63,713 bases of DNA from Cochliopodium minus. Taxonomy: Eukaryota > Discosea > Himatismenida > Cochliopodiidae. The stretch covers positions 113,775 through 177,487 of the forward strand of contig JAMYWO010000063.1 of the NCBI GenBank assembly GCA_024220525.1. The letters are read 5' to 3'. Under the pieces are notes generated by a model. The model saw only the letters and a program-made list of their open reading frames with translations. It was not told the origin of the DNA and made no database searches. Shown piece by piece: positions 11,343 to 25,000 of the stretch (position 1 is the first letter of the stretch; every line of letters begins with the position of its first letter). Made by a program: the position numbers and the translations under genes.

Positions 11343-11945
11343 TTTTTTTTTTTCCAAATTGTCTTCAATTGAAAAATTCTTCCTATAATTTTTTGAGAAA
11401 AAAAAAAAGGGCCTGCATTGTACATAAAATCAACAAGAAATGTGGGAAGAAGATAATATCGTAAGAATAATTCAATTTATAACTCATTAAACCAAAGATA
11501 TCTTAATTATCAAAGTACTTTGGCACCCTTTAATCAAAATGATCAAAATACACATAATATACCAAACCAAAAAAATAACAAAATTTCAATAATGTTTAGT
11601 ATAAACATGAGATGTTCTGTATATTAACATACTCAAACATAATAATATGTGCAATACATTAAAGAAATATTCTTTTGAAAAATTTCAAGATTTCACTTGC
11701 TTCCACATTAAAGGTCCTAAATAAAGCAAAATTAAAACAATAATAATCAAAGCAAATATAAAGAAAGATACACGTATCATAATATAAATATATTGAAATA
11801 ATTGAATTTGATGTTATTGATATCTCAAAAAACAATCATATTTAGGCGAATTTAATAAAATATATAAAAAATATAATCAACCCAAAAAAAAAAAAAAAAG
11901 GAAACAACACCCAACAAAAAAGAAACTTCTTTTTCCTTCACCAGC
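11343..11945. promoter_or_regulatory. 603-bp divergent intergenic region
   Basis: Between the F-box gene (minus) and the TBC gene (plus). AT-rich, with no coding-like frame and no RNA gene visible. It must contain both promoters. Confidence 0.5.
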
Positions 11946-14119
11946 ATGTTCTCAAAGCTGTCCCCCTTCAGCCAGTCAACAAGAGAGTTGAAGACACCGC
12001 AAACACCAAGCAACGCTAACAACACAACATCTACAACGATAACAAACACGCCAAACCACAACACATCATTTTGGAAGACTCCTAAGAAAAGTACAGTTCC
12101 AGGGACGATTGTGCAGACCACTTCCAACCGTCCTACTTCTCCAATCAATGTACACGCATCCACAACTCCTTCTCATAACAACAAGAAGAACCTTCACCGC
12201 ATGAAGTCTATGGAGGTATTTTCCACTCTTCGGGATGAGAACTCGGAGAACAACAGTGATGGGAATCATGAGGAGATCATGTAAGAACTTTTTTTTTTAT
12301 TCATTTTTTTTGAAAACGGTTTATATCTTTCAACATTTTTTGTATATTTATTTCAATTTTACGTTTTATTTTATCAAACTTTATTCCATTAAAAAAATTT
12401 TTTTTTTCGATTGATTTTATATTTATCTTAAAAATGCAGATTTAATAACAACAAAAGATTCAGCATTAGCAACTTTGAGCAACCCAAGGTCTCAATCAAC
12501 GTTCTTGACAACGGAACCCAGAAAGACTCAAGAACCATCAAACTAGAAGAGTTTTTGCAAGCTCCCTATATTGAAACAAGTATTATTTTTAATAGATTAT
12601 TAGATTATTTTATTTGGATTTTATTTGTATTTTGTTTAATCTTGACGTTTTCTTTTTTAATTTTTTTTTTTGATTTTTTAGGCAAATTCTCTAAGTTAAC
12701 ATGGAATGGAGTTCCAAGCAAACTGAGGCCAGTCATTTGGAGAATTTTGATTGTATTAAATTTCTTATTATTTCGTTTATTCTGATCTATTTTTATTTTT
12801 AATTTTTTATTATTTAGGGGTACACACCTTCCAATAGAGAAAGAAGAAACACTACACTCGAAATGAAGAGGAAAGAATATGTTGAGTTTTTGCAACAGTA
12901 CTGGTTCATCAAAGATTCTGAACGCTCAGAATACGAAATTTCTTTGTAAAAAATTAATAAATTCTTTTTTTATTTATTATTTTTTGATTTTTTTAATCTA
13001 TTTGATATTCCCTTTTTTTTAACAATTTATTTTTTATTTTTTATTTTTTTATTTTTTAGATACAAGCAAATCAGCATAGATGTTCCTCGTACCAACCCAA
13101 CCATTAAATTATTCCAACAAGATGCAGTACAAGGTTTAAAATTTTTTTTTATTTTTTTTTTATTATCTTTAATTCATTTTCTTATTAGTTTCTCTCAACA
13201 AAATCTTGTACATATGGGCCATAAGACATCCTGCGAGTGGATATGTACAAGGCATCAACGATTTAGCAACTCCCTTTTTCGTTGTTTTTATAACTTCTTA
13301 TTGCGAAAAAGTAATCTTTAAACTTCAAAAATAGTTTAATTATTTCATAAAATACACAAATTTTATAAATTTTTTTATAATAAATTTTATTTATTTAAAT
13401 AATTTTTTTCATTTTATTTTTCATTTTATTTTTCATTTTATTTTATTTTTATTTTTATTTAAATAATTTTTTAATCGAATCAATTTTCTTATAGAAGAAT
13501 TTCTTAAATATAGATTTTATTTTTATTTATAATTCATTTTTCATAGTGGGAAGATTGTAAATTCGAAAGTTTAACTGAAAATCAAATCATGGAAATAGAG
13601 GTACCCTTTTTTTATAAAGTAAAATTTTTTTTTTGAAAAATTTTTTTTTTTATTTAGGCTGACACTTTTTGGTGTTTATCCAAGTTACTGGATAACGTCC
13701 AAGACAATTATACAGTAGCACAGCCTGGAATACATCGTATGGTACAAAAAATGAGGTAAAGTTTTATTTTCAAGAAAATTTTAATTTAAAAAGAAATTTT
13801 TTATTTATTTTTTATTTTTTATTGAATTTTTTAAATTTTTTATTTATTTTTACCTTTTTTAATTCGCACAAAATCTTTTTTTTTCAGTGAACTCGTCAAA
13901 ACGATTGATCTTCCACTTTATGAGCATTTGGAAAAAGAAAACGTGCTCTTCATTCAGTTCACTTTCCGCTGGATGAACTGTTTGTTGATGAGGGAGTTTC
14001 CCTTGCACTTGATTGTGAGAATGTGGGACACTTACCTCTCTGAAAGCGATCGTTTCGCAAACTTTCATATTTATGTAAAAATTAAATTGTTTTTATTTTT
14101 TATTTTTTATTTTTTATTT

Positions 14120-14150
<31 letters not shown>

Positions 14151-14412
14151 ATTTTATTTTTTAATTTTAATTTTTAATTTTTAATTTTAATTCTAATTCA
14201 ACTTTAACATTTACTTTTTACATTTATTTAAATAGGTTTGTGTTGCTTTCTTGGTTCATTGGTCTGAACAGCTACGTCAGTTAGATTTCCAACAGATCAT
14301 GCTTTTCATCCAAAACATCCCCACCAACAACTGGGACGAGAGACAAATGGAGATTTTGTTGTCTCAATCTTACATGTACCAATCTTTGTACCAAAACTTC
14401 AAAAAGAAATAA
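11946..14412 (+). CDS. TBC1D22/Gyp1-family Rab GTPase-activating protein
   Basis: Ten exons: 11946-12280, 12440-12579, 12682-12752, 12818-12945, 13060-13133, 13189-13310, 13548-13601, 13658-13755, 13888-14074, 14236-14412. The product is 461 residues. The first ~110 residues are Ser/Thr/Asn-rich and probably disordered. The TBC domain begins at about residue 165 (KLTWNGVPSKLRPVIWRIL). Both catalytic fingers are visible: the arginine finger in motif ISIDVPR (R235) and the glutamine finger in SGYVQGIND (Q270). The order GYTPSNRERR...YWCLSKLLD-like...RWMNCLLMRE...VRMWDTY matches TBC1D22 and yeast Gyp1, which act on Ypt1/Rab1-type GTPases at the Golgi. A partial inverted copy lies at 1323-2106. 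The match to the subfamily is strong; the Rab target is inferred. Confidence 0.9.
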
Positions 14413-14902
14413 TTTGTTTGGTCTTTCTATTAAATTATTTTTTTCGTATCCTATTCTGGAAATATTCTTTATTTTTAAAAAAAGTTATCATTTCGAAGTT
14501 TCCATTTTAAAGAATGATTTTGATTGATGTTTTTGTTTTTTTCTGAATGGTGTCTAATTATCCAATATTTTTTTTGGGGATTGAATTTGCTTTTCTTTTA
14601 TTTAATTTTGAGTCGTTATTTTTAAAAGGGAGGAAGTTTATTTTGATGTTTTTTTGTTCATTTTATTTTTAGATTGAATTTACCACAAATAAAAATAAAA
14701 ATCACAAATTTATAAATAATTTCACAAAATCATAAGTTTACTACGAACAACTTTTGTTGTTTTGTTGTTTATTCTTGGAAAGTTATTTTTTAGCACTCAA
14801 AAAAATATAAAATTAAAAAAAAAATTTTCAACGAAGAATCGAAAAAAAATAAAAAAAAAAGCAAATAGAAAAAATAAAAAAGAAATAAATCGAAAAATTA
14901 AA
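14413..14902. other. 490-bp intergenic region
   Basis: Between the TBC gene and the PAC2 gene, same strand. T-rich then A-rich sequence. I see no gene or conserved element. Confidence 0.5.
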
Positions 14903-16244
14903 ATGGAAAATAAAGAAGTAATTCTTATGGAAAGACCAATTGTCGAAAATGAATACAAAGTTGGAGATATTGTTGTGAAAGAATTTAATAATTTCCCAAA
15001 AGGTAAAGAATTTCAAAAAAAAAAGAATTCTCCTTTTTAAATTTTCTTAAAAACACCCTTTTTTCTTTATTATTATTATTTCAACTTGAATAGATATCAC
15101 TTCATCTATTGTTGTTCAAAGTTTCCCATCTCATACACTGACTGGAATCTTATGTGGAGGATATTTGATTGATCAATTGAAATTACCTTTAATTGGAGCA
15201 TTCACTTCAAAGAAATTTCCACCAAGATGTGTGATTGAAAATGGTAAAAAGAAAAAAAATTTTAGGACTTATTTTTTTGAATTCAACAATAATAAGCAAA
15301 CCAAAATCAAAATTAATTTTTATTTTTATTGTTTTGTTCAGGACATCCATCTCATCCAATCAGAATCTTCGGGAATGGAAAATTGATAGTGATCACAGGA
15401 GAATTCAAACCAGTGGGAGAAGAATTGACAGCATCTTTGGTTGAAGCAATGATCAGTTTCGGAAAAAGACATCGCGTAAAGGTAAAGAAAACACAAAAAA
15501 AAAATTATATTAAAAAGAAAATTTAAATGAACAATTTAAAAAGAAAAAATAATTCAATATTAAAAAAGAAATTTAAATAACAAAAATAAGAAATAAAAAT
15601 TATAAAAATAAAATAAAGAGTAAAATAAGTTATAAAACAAACATTAAAATTGATAACATAACCAGTAAAACAAATAAATTGAGTTTAATGAAAATATAAA
15701 CAAAAAAAACAGTCAAAATATTAAGAAAGAATTTAAAACAAAAATGATTTAATTTAAATTTAAATAGCTTTTAAAATTTGAAATAAATTTAATAAATTTT
15801 TTCTTTCTTCAGTTGTTATTAGGAATTGAAGGACTTCCAACACAAAGCAAAGAAGAAATAGAGTTTGACAAAGCACCTCTCCAATATGTCGCAGTCTCCA
15901 AATGGTTCCATCAAGAAATGTCAAAAATAGGATCCAAACCAATTACTTCGGGAGTGATTGCAGGTTTAGCAGGGTTGACTTTGGCAGAAGGATCTCTCAC
16001 CAATGGGATTGATTTGGGTCTGATTGTTGCTCCTTCTGATTCTGAGAAAAGATACAAAGATACTTTTTCTGCAATTAATGTTGTTAATGTTCTCAAGAAA
16101 ATGATTCACTTTGATTTGGATACTGATGATTTGATCAACAAGGCAAAGTCTCTGACTTTGAAGACTGACAAGTTGCTTTCTGAAGAGAAGAAACTAAGTG
16201 GAGAAGGTCCTGTTTCTCCTTCTTTGAGCAGAATCTATATTTAA
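14903..16244 (+). CDS. PAC2-family protein (proteasome-assembly-chaperone fold, archaeal-like)
   Basis: Four exons (14903-15002, 15094-15243, 15342-15481, 15813-16244) give 273 residues. The fold signature is clear: GILCGGYLIDQLKLPLIGAF, then FPPRCVIENGHPSHPIRIFG, then LIVITGEFKPVGEELTASLV and a LLLGIEGLP strand. A helical C-terminal third carries GVIAGLAGLTLAEG. This HPIRIYG/EF pattern is the one seen in archaeal PAC2-family proteins and differs from metazoan PSMG2, which is shorter and more diverged. The family is ATP-independent and named after 20S proteasome assembly chaperones; the role of archaeal-type members is not settled. The start was chosen at the ATG giving MENKEVILMERP; a longer in-frame Lys/Asn-rich extension upstream looks non-coding. 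Confidence 0.8.
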
Positions 16245-16395
16245 ATTCCCATTCTTTTTCTCTTTCTCTTATTTTGAAATAACAAACACAATCAAAATTT
16301 TTGTAAATATAAAATTTAAAAAATTAAAAAAATAATTCAAAAAAAAAATGAAAAAATAATTAAAAAATAATTAAAAAAAATTAAAAAAATTAAAT

Positions 16396-19300
16396 TTAAA
16401 TATTTTTTTTTTTATTTTCGTGTTCATGAAGAATCTTATTTAAAGTTCCCCATTCTTTTGATTGAGATAAAATTTCTTGAGGAACAGATTTGAAAAAAGA
16501 GATGACATTCTGAGAATCAATAGGAACTGTTTGCTCAAAATTCAAAGTATGAAGAAAAGTGGTGATGATCTTGGGCAAATTTACAAATTTGTCTCCAAGG
16601 ATCGTCTTGGTATCAACCAAAGAGAGAATCTTAAAAAGATAGTTTATACTGTTGTTGATTTCGTATTGATCATTTTGGATGGGTAAGTTGTCAAAATAAA
16701 TGTTGCAATATTCAAGAAAATTTTGGATTTTTGTTCCGTGAGTAGCAAGAATTCTTCCAAGTGCAACGATTGCATTGTCCACGCAAAGTTCAAAGTCAGG
16801 AACATCTTTTTTATTTTTGATCACTTCATTGAGATACTTGGGAAATTTGAAAACGTAGTCAGGAGGATTTTGATCACCAGAGAAAACAAAGCCTCCAACA
16901 ACACCAAAGCCAAAGACACAACTCTGAGACAAGCCAGGTTCATCACTAAAATAATGTTTGATGCAAAGGTCCGCCAAGAAATTTGCCAAGGAAGTATCTT
17001 TGCAGGTTTCAAGAAGATCATCAAAGGTACAAACGACATTCTTGATGAAAACAGGCACTTCGGTTTCGATGAGTAATTCCATGAGGGGGATGAGGTGTTG
17101 GAAGAGCTCAAAGGTGTAGGTGGGATTCTCCTTGAAGCATGCAGAAAGGAGATCTCCGATCGAGTTGAACACGTCTGAGTCCTTTTTTTGCTCGAGAAGG
17201 TACTTTCCTACCTCTTCTCCCTCTTCGTTCTCCATTTGTTCAACCCTGTTACAGTGTTGAGCTAAGTGAAAAAATTTTTTTGATTATTTAAAAATTAAAT
17301 CATTGAATGTTTCAGTTGAATTTAATTTTTTCAATTTTTATTTTTGATTTTTTCAATTTTTGATTTTGATTAAGTATAAACGAAAATTGTTTTACAATAA
17401 ATTATGTCCAAACAGTTGGCACAATAAGAAAAAATCTGACTAAACTCTGAGTTCTTTGGATTAACGTGAGGGATGAGATCCACCAAAAGATCGAGCTAAT
17501 AAAAAAAAAAATGAAAATAAAAAATAAAAAAAATAATAAATAATAAATAATAAAAATAAAAAAAATAAAAATAAAATAAAAAATTAACCTTCACGTTGAT
17601 ATTTTCCATAACGTCATCTTCGGGTCTACAACCCAAGAAATACTCCAGCAAAAAAGGCCAGTTCTCATTGAGGAAAACCAAATATTTGTCCGAATTGTTT
17701 TTTTTGTCGAATTTGCTTGCGCTTATCAAAAGCGACTTTGCCAAGTTAAATCCTTTCAGTTTTATTTCTTCATCTATGTCGAACACAATCAAATCTTTTT
17801 TTTATTCATTGAAATTTTTAAATTTTATTTATTAAAATTTTTTTAAAAAAAGTTTTTTCAGTTAAAATTAGTATTCATTAATTTTCCTTTTAAAAAATAT
17901 TGCTAATAAAAAAATTTTTAAAATTAAAAAGATTGTGAACCAATAAAATTTAAATGAGATAATTTTTTAAAAAAATCAACAAAATAAAAAAAAAAGAAAA
18001 TAAAAGTTTATGAAAAAAGATAAATTAGAATGAAAGTATAAATATTTTTTTTATAATTCGAAATGAATTTTACCTTTGACAATTACCCAGCAATCAAGAA
18101 TGAAAGGGCTAAAATTCTCGCCCATGAAGTCACTTACAATGACTAACATCTCAGTGGCAATACCCTTACATTCCAACTCTGCAGCTTTTACAGAAAAAAC
18201 TAAAGCAAAAAATATACAAAAAAAATTAAATATTTTAAATAACAACTTTAAAATAAAAATAAAAAAATAATATATAGAGAATAAATTAAAATAATAAAAA
18301 GTCTAAAAAATAAATGATAATTCGAAGTACCTTGGTTTTGTATGATCATGTCGTTTTCTTCACGGTGACCCAAATGTATGGCAGGCAGAGAAGAAGCACA
18401 CTGGATGAAGTAAGGAACGACCTTTTCGATCTGAGAGTTTAACTCGCTGCCCAAAGCCTTGAAGATGCGGGCCCAACTTTGCATGAGACGGTCCATATTA
18501 GGAATAGAAGGAGAAAGCTTGAATTTGATCAATAAAGAGGCCATATCATTGGCGTCTTTGGAAACCTGCTCCTTTTTTTGTTTGGCACAAGCAAGGAAGA
18601 AAATGGTGGCGCATTCGGAGGCACGGGCTTGGAGACCGGAGATCTCCGAAGATTCTTTGATGTTGTCTCTGTCCATCATCTTGAGGATTTGAGGGATGAA
18701 GATGTCGTAGGCGTTGTTGAAATCTTTTCCCATGCAGTGGGCGATGCCGGCCAATGCAGAAAGAGTCTGTAATGTGACGGGCTCGGTATCTCCGATCAAG
18801 ATTTTTTGGATTCTTTCGACGAACCTTGGGGTGAACTCCTCCAATGATTTCGAAGGAACATTTTCGGTGAAATTTATGAGTGCAGAGCTTGCGTGTCTTC
18901 TGATGCATTCGTTTGGATCCTCTAAAAGATCCAATAAGAGCTCGGATATTTGTTTGCAGTACTTTCCACAGAACTTTTCTTTGAAGTCTGTGCAAAACTG
19001 AGCAATGGTGTTCAAAACAACGTATCTCACTTCTAGGTTGGGATCATTTTTGAATCCCAAAATTCTGAGAACCACTTCATCCAAACTTTTGTGCATCACA
19101 TTTGAAAACCCTTCCGAAATGATTCCCATCATGTAAATGGCAATAGCTCTCTTGTTGTTCGACTCGTTTTTGAGATATTTGTCAAACAAAGACAAAGCAA
19201 AGGTGTAGAGAGTTTTCCCAGAAAAGTTGATGCTGATCCTATCGATGAACTCGGAGGCGATGTCCCAAAAAGAATCTTCAGATTCTTTGTTTTCTTCCTT

Positions 19301-20354
19301 GAAAATCATGTCTCTCTTCACATCTCCACTTTCCAAGATACTTTCCATCAGTTGTTCGAACAATTTTGTGTCAATTCCTAATTTTTTGAGAAGTGTTGTG
19401 TATTTCTCACACAATGTGATTAAATAGTCCATGGTGGCAGTTTTGAGTTCTATAGGAACTGTGCGGCTTTTGAACAAACTTGTCGAGATGAAAAACATTT
19501 TTTCAATGTATTTCGTTATCGTTCTCACATCTGAATCTGGCCAATCCCCTAACAGTCTGTACAACACTTCCACTGTTTTGAAATCATTTTTATTTGCACA
19601 TGACAAAACTTCCTATAGTCATGAAAGAATGATTATGTTGGATTAATTAAATTTATAATTTTTGATTTTTTTTTAATTTTCTTACATTGAGCGCCACATT
19701 ATATGCTTCGTGGAATTGTGTCGATATCTGCAAATCCTTGGCATATCCCGTTTCTATACATTCTGTAATCGCCTGTATCGCTATCAATTTCACCTTTAGC
19801 TCATTTTCGCCATGCAACATCGACACCAACATACATCCTAGTTCCTCACTTTCTGTTTGGAAGATGAATTGCCTCTGAAATCTTAATAGATCCATCATCC
19901 ATATCGCTGCCACCACATTATCCTCAATTTTTGGTGATCTAGCCTGCTCATATAAAAATGTCCTGAAATAGTCTCCAGTGGTCAATTCATCATCTATCAT
20001 GATCGAAATTATCTCCTCTATTATTGTCTGCAATTTGCTTTCTTCTTGGAATTTGCTCAACACTTTCTTGCTCAACAGAAATTCTATCTCCATCATCTTT
20101 GATTTTTCTTCATCTGTTATGTTTTCCCAATTTTCATTTATTCTCGATCTTAATCTCATTTGCCATAAAAGGGAAGTCTGAATAATGATTAAAATTTTGA
20201 ATATAAATTATTTCAAGAAAAAATTTATTACATTATAATCTCCCATATCAAAAAATAATAAAGATAAAGATGCCAACAAATCCAAGGTTTTTGTTTGATA
20301 AGCAAGATATTCTTTCTCATTTGCTATTTCATTCAATATTTTGATTGACTGCAT
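16396..20354 (-). CDS. IPO5: Importin-5/Kap121-type karyopherin beta
   Basis: Seven exons: 20232-20354, 19686-20177, 18331-19612, 18074-18184, 17589-17794, 17396-17495, 16396-17261. The 1059 residues are close to human IPO5 (about 1100). The whole protein is HEAT-like helical repeats. Diagnostic stretches include DPNLEVRYVVLNTIAQFCTD, RRHASSALINFTENVPSK and IPQILKMMDRDNI. The C-terminal half carries FELCVDNAIVALGRILATH and NLPKIITTF, as in IPO5. It would carry cargo such as ribosomal proteins into the nucleus and release it on RanGTP binding. The gene is divergent from TMEM97 with only 91 bp between the start codons. Confidence 0.9.
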
Positions 20355-20445
20355 TTCCTTTTTTTTTATTTAAATAAGAAATAATTCATCAATGTATTTT
20401 ATTGGAACAATAAAAAAAATTGAACTCTAGAGTTTTTAATATAAA
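20355..20445. promoter_or_regulatory. 91-bp bidirectional promoter
   Basis: The start codons of importin-5 (minus) and TMEM97 (plus) are 91 bp apart. Both promoters and 5' UTRs must fit here or overlap the coding regions. The sequence is AT-rich with no obvious motif. Confidence 0.5.
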
Positions 20446-21145
20446 ATGCCCAGGTTAACTAAAATACATTATTTCTGCATAATATGGTTATTCGTTGCAT
20501 GTTTCAATGGTATATTCATTGATTCTGAACAAATTTTCATCAAGGACCCTAATAAATACAATCCTGAGGTTGAAATTTGGCCTCCAAAGGTAAAAATTAA
20601 AAATATCTCTTTCTGACCTATATTATTTTTCTCAAACCAAGGCATTTGTTGATGTCACTCATTGGTGGGGTCGCAATTACGATCCATGTCTCATTCTAAG
20701 AGAACAATATTATCAATTTCTTGTATGGATTGATCTTGTATACTACATCCCAATGTACATAATCCTTATTTTTGGAATTATTTTTTCAAGGGGAAAGTGG
20801 GTAAAGAAGAATTCTGAATAATATGAATTTTTCAATTTGCTAAATAATCATTAAAACAAAGGTTCAAACACATTTGATTGCCCAACAAGTTGCATTATTC
20901 ACAGGTACCGCCACAATATTCTTTGATAATTACCACAAATTAACAGCAGGTAAAAATAATATTCATATCTATTATTTGAAATAAAATTAAATTTTAACAA
21001 AGCTGGAAGATATAATGAATTATTGGTGAATTTTTCTGCATATTCTTCCTACTTGTTGGTTCCTATCTTTCTTGTTATTTATTTAACTTTCAATGATTTA
21101 TTCCCCAACCAAGCCACAACCACTGAAAGCAAAAAAAAGAACTAA
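20446..21145 (+). CDS. TMEM97: TMEM97/sigma-2 receptor family (EXPERA domain) ER protein
   Basis: Four exons (20446-20589, 20642-20800, 20862-20949, 21003-21145) give 177 residues, against 176 in human TMEM97. There are four membrane helices: IHYFCIIWLFVACFNGIFI, a second ending GIIFSRGKW, a third around QQVALFTGTATIFF, and YSSYLLVPIFLVIYLTF, the last almost superimposable on the human final helix. The C-terminus ESKKKN has lysines at -3 and -4, a KKXX-type ER retrieval signal. The family binds sterols and influences NPC1 levels in animals. Identification rests on helix order, length and the final helix. Confidence 0.8.
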
Positions 21146-22024
21146 ATAATATCTATATTTCTTCTCTTCTTTCTTAATAAATAAATTCAAAAAAAAAATT
21201 GTTTATAAAGAAATCAGAATCTGGTAAATATCTTTCATCATCAGTGTAATGAAGTGTTATTTGTCATCATATTTTTATAAATTATTACATTATTTGGTTA
21301 TTGTTTATTTAATTGGCTCAATTTTCGATATCTCCATTATAAGTGACTGAAGAAACTCCAATCACGTTATTCTAGAATAACTATGACTATAAATGCTATC
21401 ATTGCCAAATCTTCAAAATTAAAGAAAAGTTTTTTTTTTAATTATAACAAATACATTTTAGATTTAAAAATTGAATAAGGGCACAAAATTTAAAAAATGA
21501 TTTTTCAAAGTTATATGATTTGTAATATTCAATCTATGTAGTTTGCTATTAGGGAAATTGGGAAAATATGTTTGAAATTATTTAAAATTATAATAAAAAT
21601 TCCATAATTCCCAACATGATCACATTTGACTGATATTGATGTGATTAAATTAGGTAAATTTAGGATTTTCTTTCGATGTTGACAACAAATAAGGAGATTT
21701 GCGAAAAAAAAGTTGAAGACAATATCAATCCTAATTTTTGGATTTCTGAATTCAATTGAATTCAAATTCATGATCTTAAAATACGAATGAAATTTTTATT
21801 TTTTAAAGTTAGGCAAAAAAAAAATATTATAATTATTAAATTGCCTCTTTAAATGAATTATAAGATTTGTTCTTATATCCATAATCTGAAAGCTTACAAT
21901 TTGATCTGGATAATGAAGATAAATTTCTCCATTAATTTGATTTTTGTTTTTAATTTTTTTTTTTATAAATATTATAATTTAAAAAAAATCAAATTTAATT
22001 ATTTATCCAAGTAGAAATTTTAAA
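21146..22024. other. 879-bp intergenic region
   Basis: Between TMEM97 and the first neurofibromin copy. AT-rich with scattered mixed-composition stretches (21230-21420, 21700-21780). I find no convincing frame, RNA gene or repeat. Confidence 0.5.
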
Positions 22025-25000
22025 ATGCAGAATGATGAAATTGGTTTGATTAAAAAGCTCATTTTTCGTTGGGGATCATCTGTATGATTTAATAGAAATT
22101 AAAACAAAAAATATTAATTTTCTTTATATAGCTTCCTGCATTCACCAATATAGATAGCAAAAAAGATGTACAAAGCATTAATAAAACAAATAATAGTATA
22201 AGGAATTCATTGTTGCATCTATCTACCACAAAAATAAATGATGTTATATCCTATTTATTTGAATTGCTTGAAGAAGTTCAAAAAGTATTTTTACTATTCA
22301 TCACTATCGACAAATCAAAATCATATCTTTATTATTTTTTCAAAAAAATTAATAGCAAAAATCCAAAGAGAATGATATGCAAACAAGTATAAAGAGTGTA
22401 TTGATAATGATCTCTGATTGTATAAATTCAGCTTGGGATGGAATAAAAGGTGAATATCAAACAATGCAAGTTGATGAACAGGAATTGATTAAAGTAAATA
22501 TAAAAAAAAGCAACAATATACTTTTATATATTGCAATATTCAATAATGCTATTCCTTGTATAACATTATTTATCCTATAATTAGATTTCACAAAAAATCG
22601 AACAATCTTTTCCTCCTTCCCTTGATAACAATACCATCCAAAAATCTTTTCAATTATTGATGCCATTGTTTTTGCAAGGATCATATAAAAAAGAAGCAGG
22701 AAATTGTTTCTATCAATTAAGCGCCAATAGCCACGATTATATCTTCAACGAAATTTTAAAGATATTCAATGGGTTTTTGCAACCTCCCAAAGATAAAAAT
22801 ATCAAACCACCAAGTGAAGAAGATTTTATGAGTGCTTTGGAATTGATTTCATATCTTCACTTGAATGCAGATAGATTGGTTTCATCAATGTCCAAATTAG
22901 AAGCATTATCCAAAAATCTCAAAAAAATAAATCACCAATCTCTCTTTGCTGATATTCTTCGCTCAACCATATGGAATTGGATCAATAAATTCACCATGGA
23001 ATTTCTATCATTAACTCATGAAAAACAAACTACAGATCAAAGACTAAGCAGTAAGAATCTCCGAAAAAATAATCAAATATTCCTTTTTTTCTTAAATTTG
23101 AATAGTTCACATATTTAAATCTATAGATATCCTTGATTTATTCATATTAATTTTCAAATTTACCAATCTTTAATTAGCTGCTTCTGATACTCTATTCGAT
23201 ATAATTGATGGATGGTCAAAGAAATCAAAGAAAGTAAACTTTTTCTGGCCAGTTCAAACTATGTTGTTGGTGCTTTGTCCAAACATTCTTTTGCAGATAT
23301 CAAGCAACCAGACATCACCATCCAAAGAAGCAGAATTGAAAGTCAAGTTTTTGGAGAAGCTAGAGAAATCCCTCAAAAATAACAAACCACCTGATGTTGC
23401 TACTTCTTGTTATGTAGATATATGTATAGCTTCTACATACGCACCTAAATCTGCATTACGTCACATTCTTCCTAAGATTGAGACTGAGCTCCACAACAAA
23501 CTTTTTAACACAAAACTTCCTTTCAAGAATGAAAAAGGTGTGGTTGATGACAAATTGATGACTGACTTGCTAGTCGCTTCTTACAGACTCAACCATCGTA
23601 AAGTTGTCAACTCTCTTTTCAAAGATTGTTTGACGTACTCTGAAGCTGCTCCTGTGTTTAGGCAAGTTGCTGTGAGCTCACTATTGAGAATAGCTAAAGA
23701 AGGAAGAGTATTACCTTGGACTCCATTGATTCATGAGGCATATTCTACTTTGGTACAACCTATCAGAGCTCTTTTTCCTTCAATCCAACAACAATTCGAG
23801 CAATATGATTCCAAAAAAAACCTTACAGATAGAAAGAGCAAGGCTTTTTGTGAAGGGTTTGTCAAAGAAATCGAAATTTTGGAAATTTTGACCGAATTAT
23901 TTCATGCTGATCCTAATTTTCCTCTTTACCCTCTTTACAAAAACCCACAAGATCTCGAAGAAATAAAACAGATTCTCATTGGATTGTGTGCTTGCGTTTG
24001 TAGATTTGATTTGCCACAACTTTCTGAAAATGCAACCAAAGCGCTTTTAGTTTTACACAAACCAGATCACATCAGAATGTGGTCTCCAAATTCTCAAGTT
24101 TCTGGGTTCTGGGATGTCAGCAGTGCCATTGCAAGTAACCTTTCTGATATTCTTATCAACACAAAGAATCTCTCTCTGAAGCAAGTTTCACTTATTATTT
24201 CCACTATTGAGTCTGTTTTAACTTACAGAAATGACTTTTTGGCTAACACACCAAATAACAATCCTCAAACAACCATTATTGATTTGATAACAGCAACAGC
24301 AACAAGACTTGAAATCTCTTTGTTGATTAACTTGGTTAGTATCGATACCGATGTTTGCTCAAGAACTTCTAATTGTCTTCAATTGCTAACATCAGAAGTG
24401 GGAATCATGGGAGATTCAATCAAAACAGGGATTGTCATGAACTACCAAATTTATAAAAAACTCGGAGAAGTAAGCAAAACATCTACAGGTAGAGCGCATC
24501 AACAAAAACTCTTTAGAAACACAATGTCAAGACTTGAAAGAAAGACACAAGGATCTATAAAAGCTTGGGAAATTCTTTATGAACGTTGGCAAGCATACAC
24601 CGTTGCAATTTTACAAATCCAAAAGAAGCAACTTGAAAAGGATACCCTTGAAAATCCTCAACTTGACAAAGAAAAGGTTTTGGCTTATAAAGTTCTTCCT
24701 GTTCCTAAAAATTGGGAGTGGACCTATTTGTTAGAACTTGATGTGAATGATCTTATCCAAGAATGGTCTCACATCACTGGTTTGTTGTGTGCTTCCAGTG
24801 GAGTAGTTTTGGGACAAGAGTCCAGAGTTGAACTAAACTTGATGAAGTTTTCCAAAGAAATTTCTATAAAAACTACTTTGATTGATGCTTTCGTTGTTCA
24901 AATGTTGGATCTTGTTATATCAGATAATGTCAATGTCAGAGAAAATGCAAAACAACTCTTGTCAAACAACTTGGCTCCCAGTGTATTCCCTACTTTCTTC

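Noticed and set aside
18546-18995. Overlapping minus-strand frame of basic composition
   Set aside because: It lies inside the importin-5 exon in another frame, and the importin frame has clear HEAT-repeat homology.
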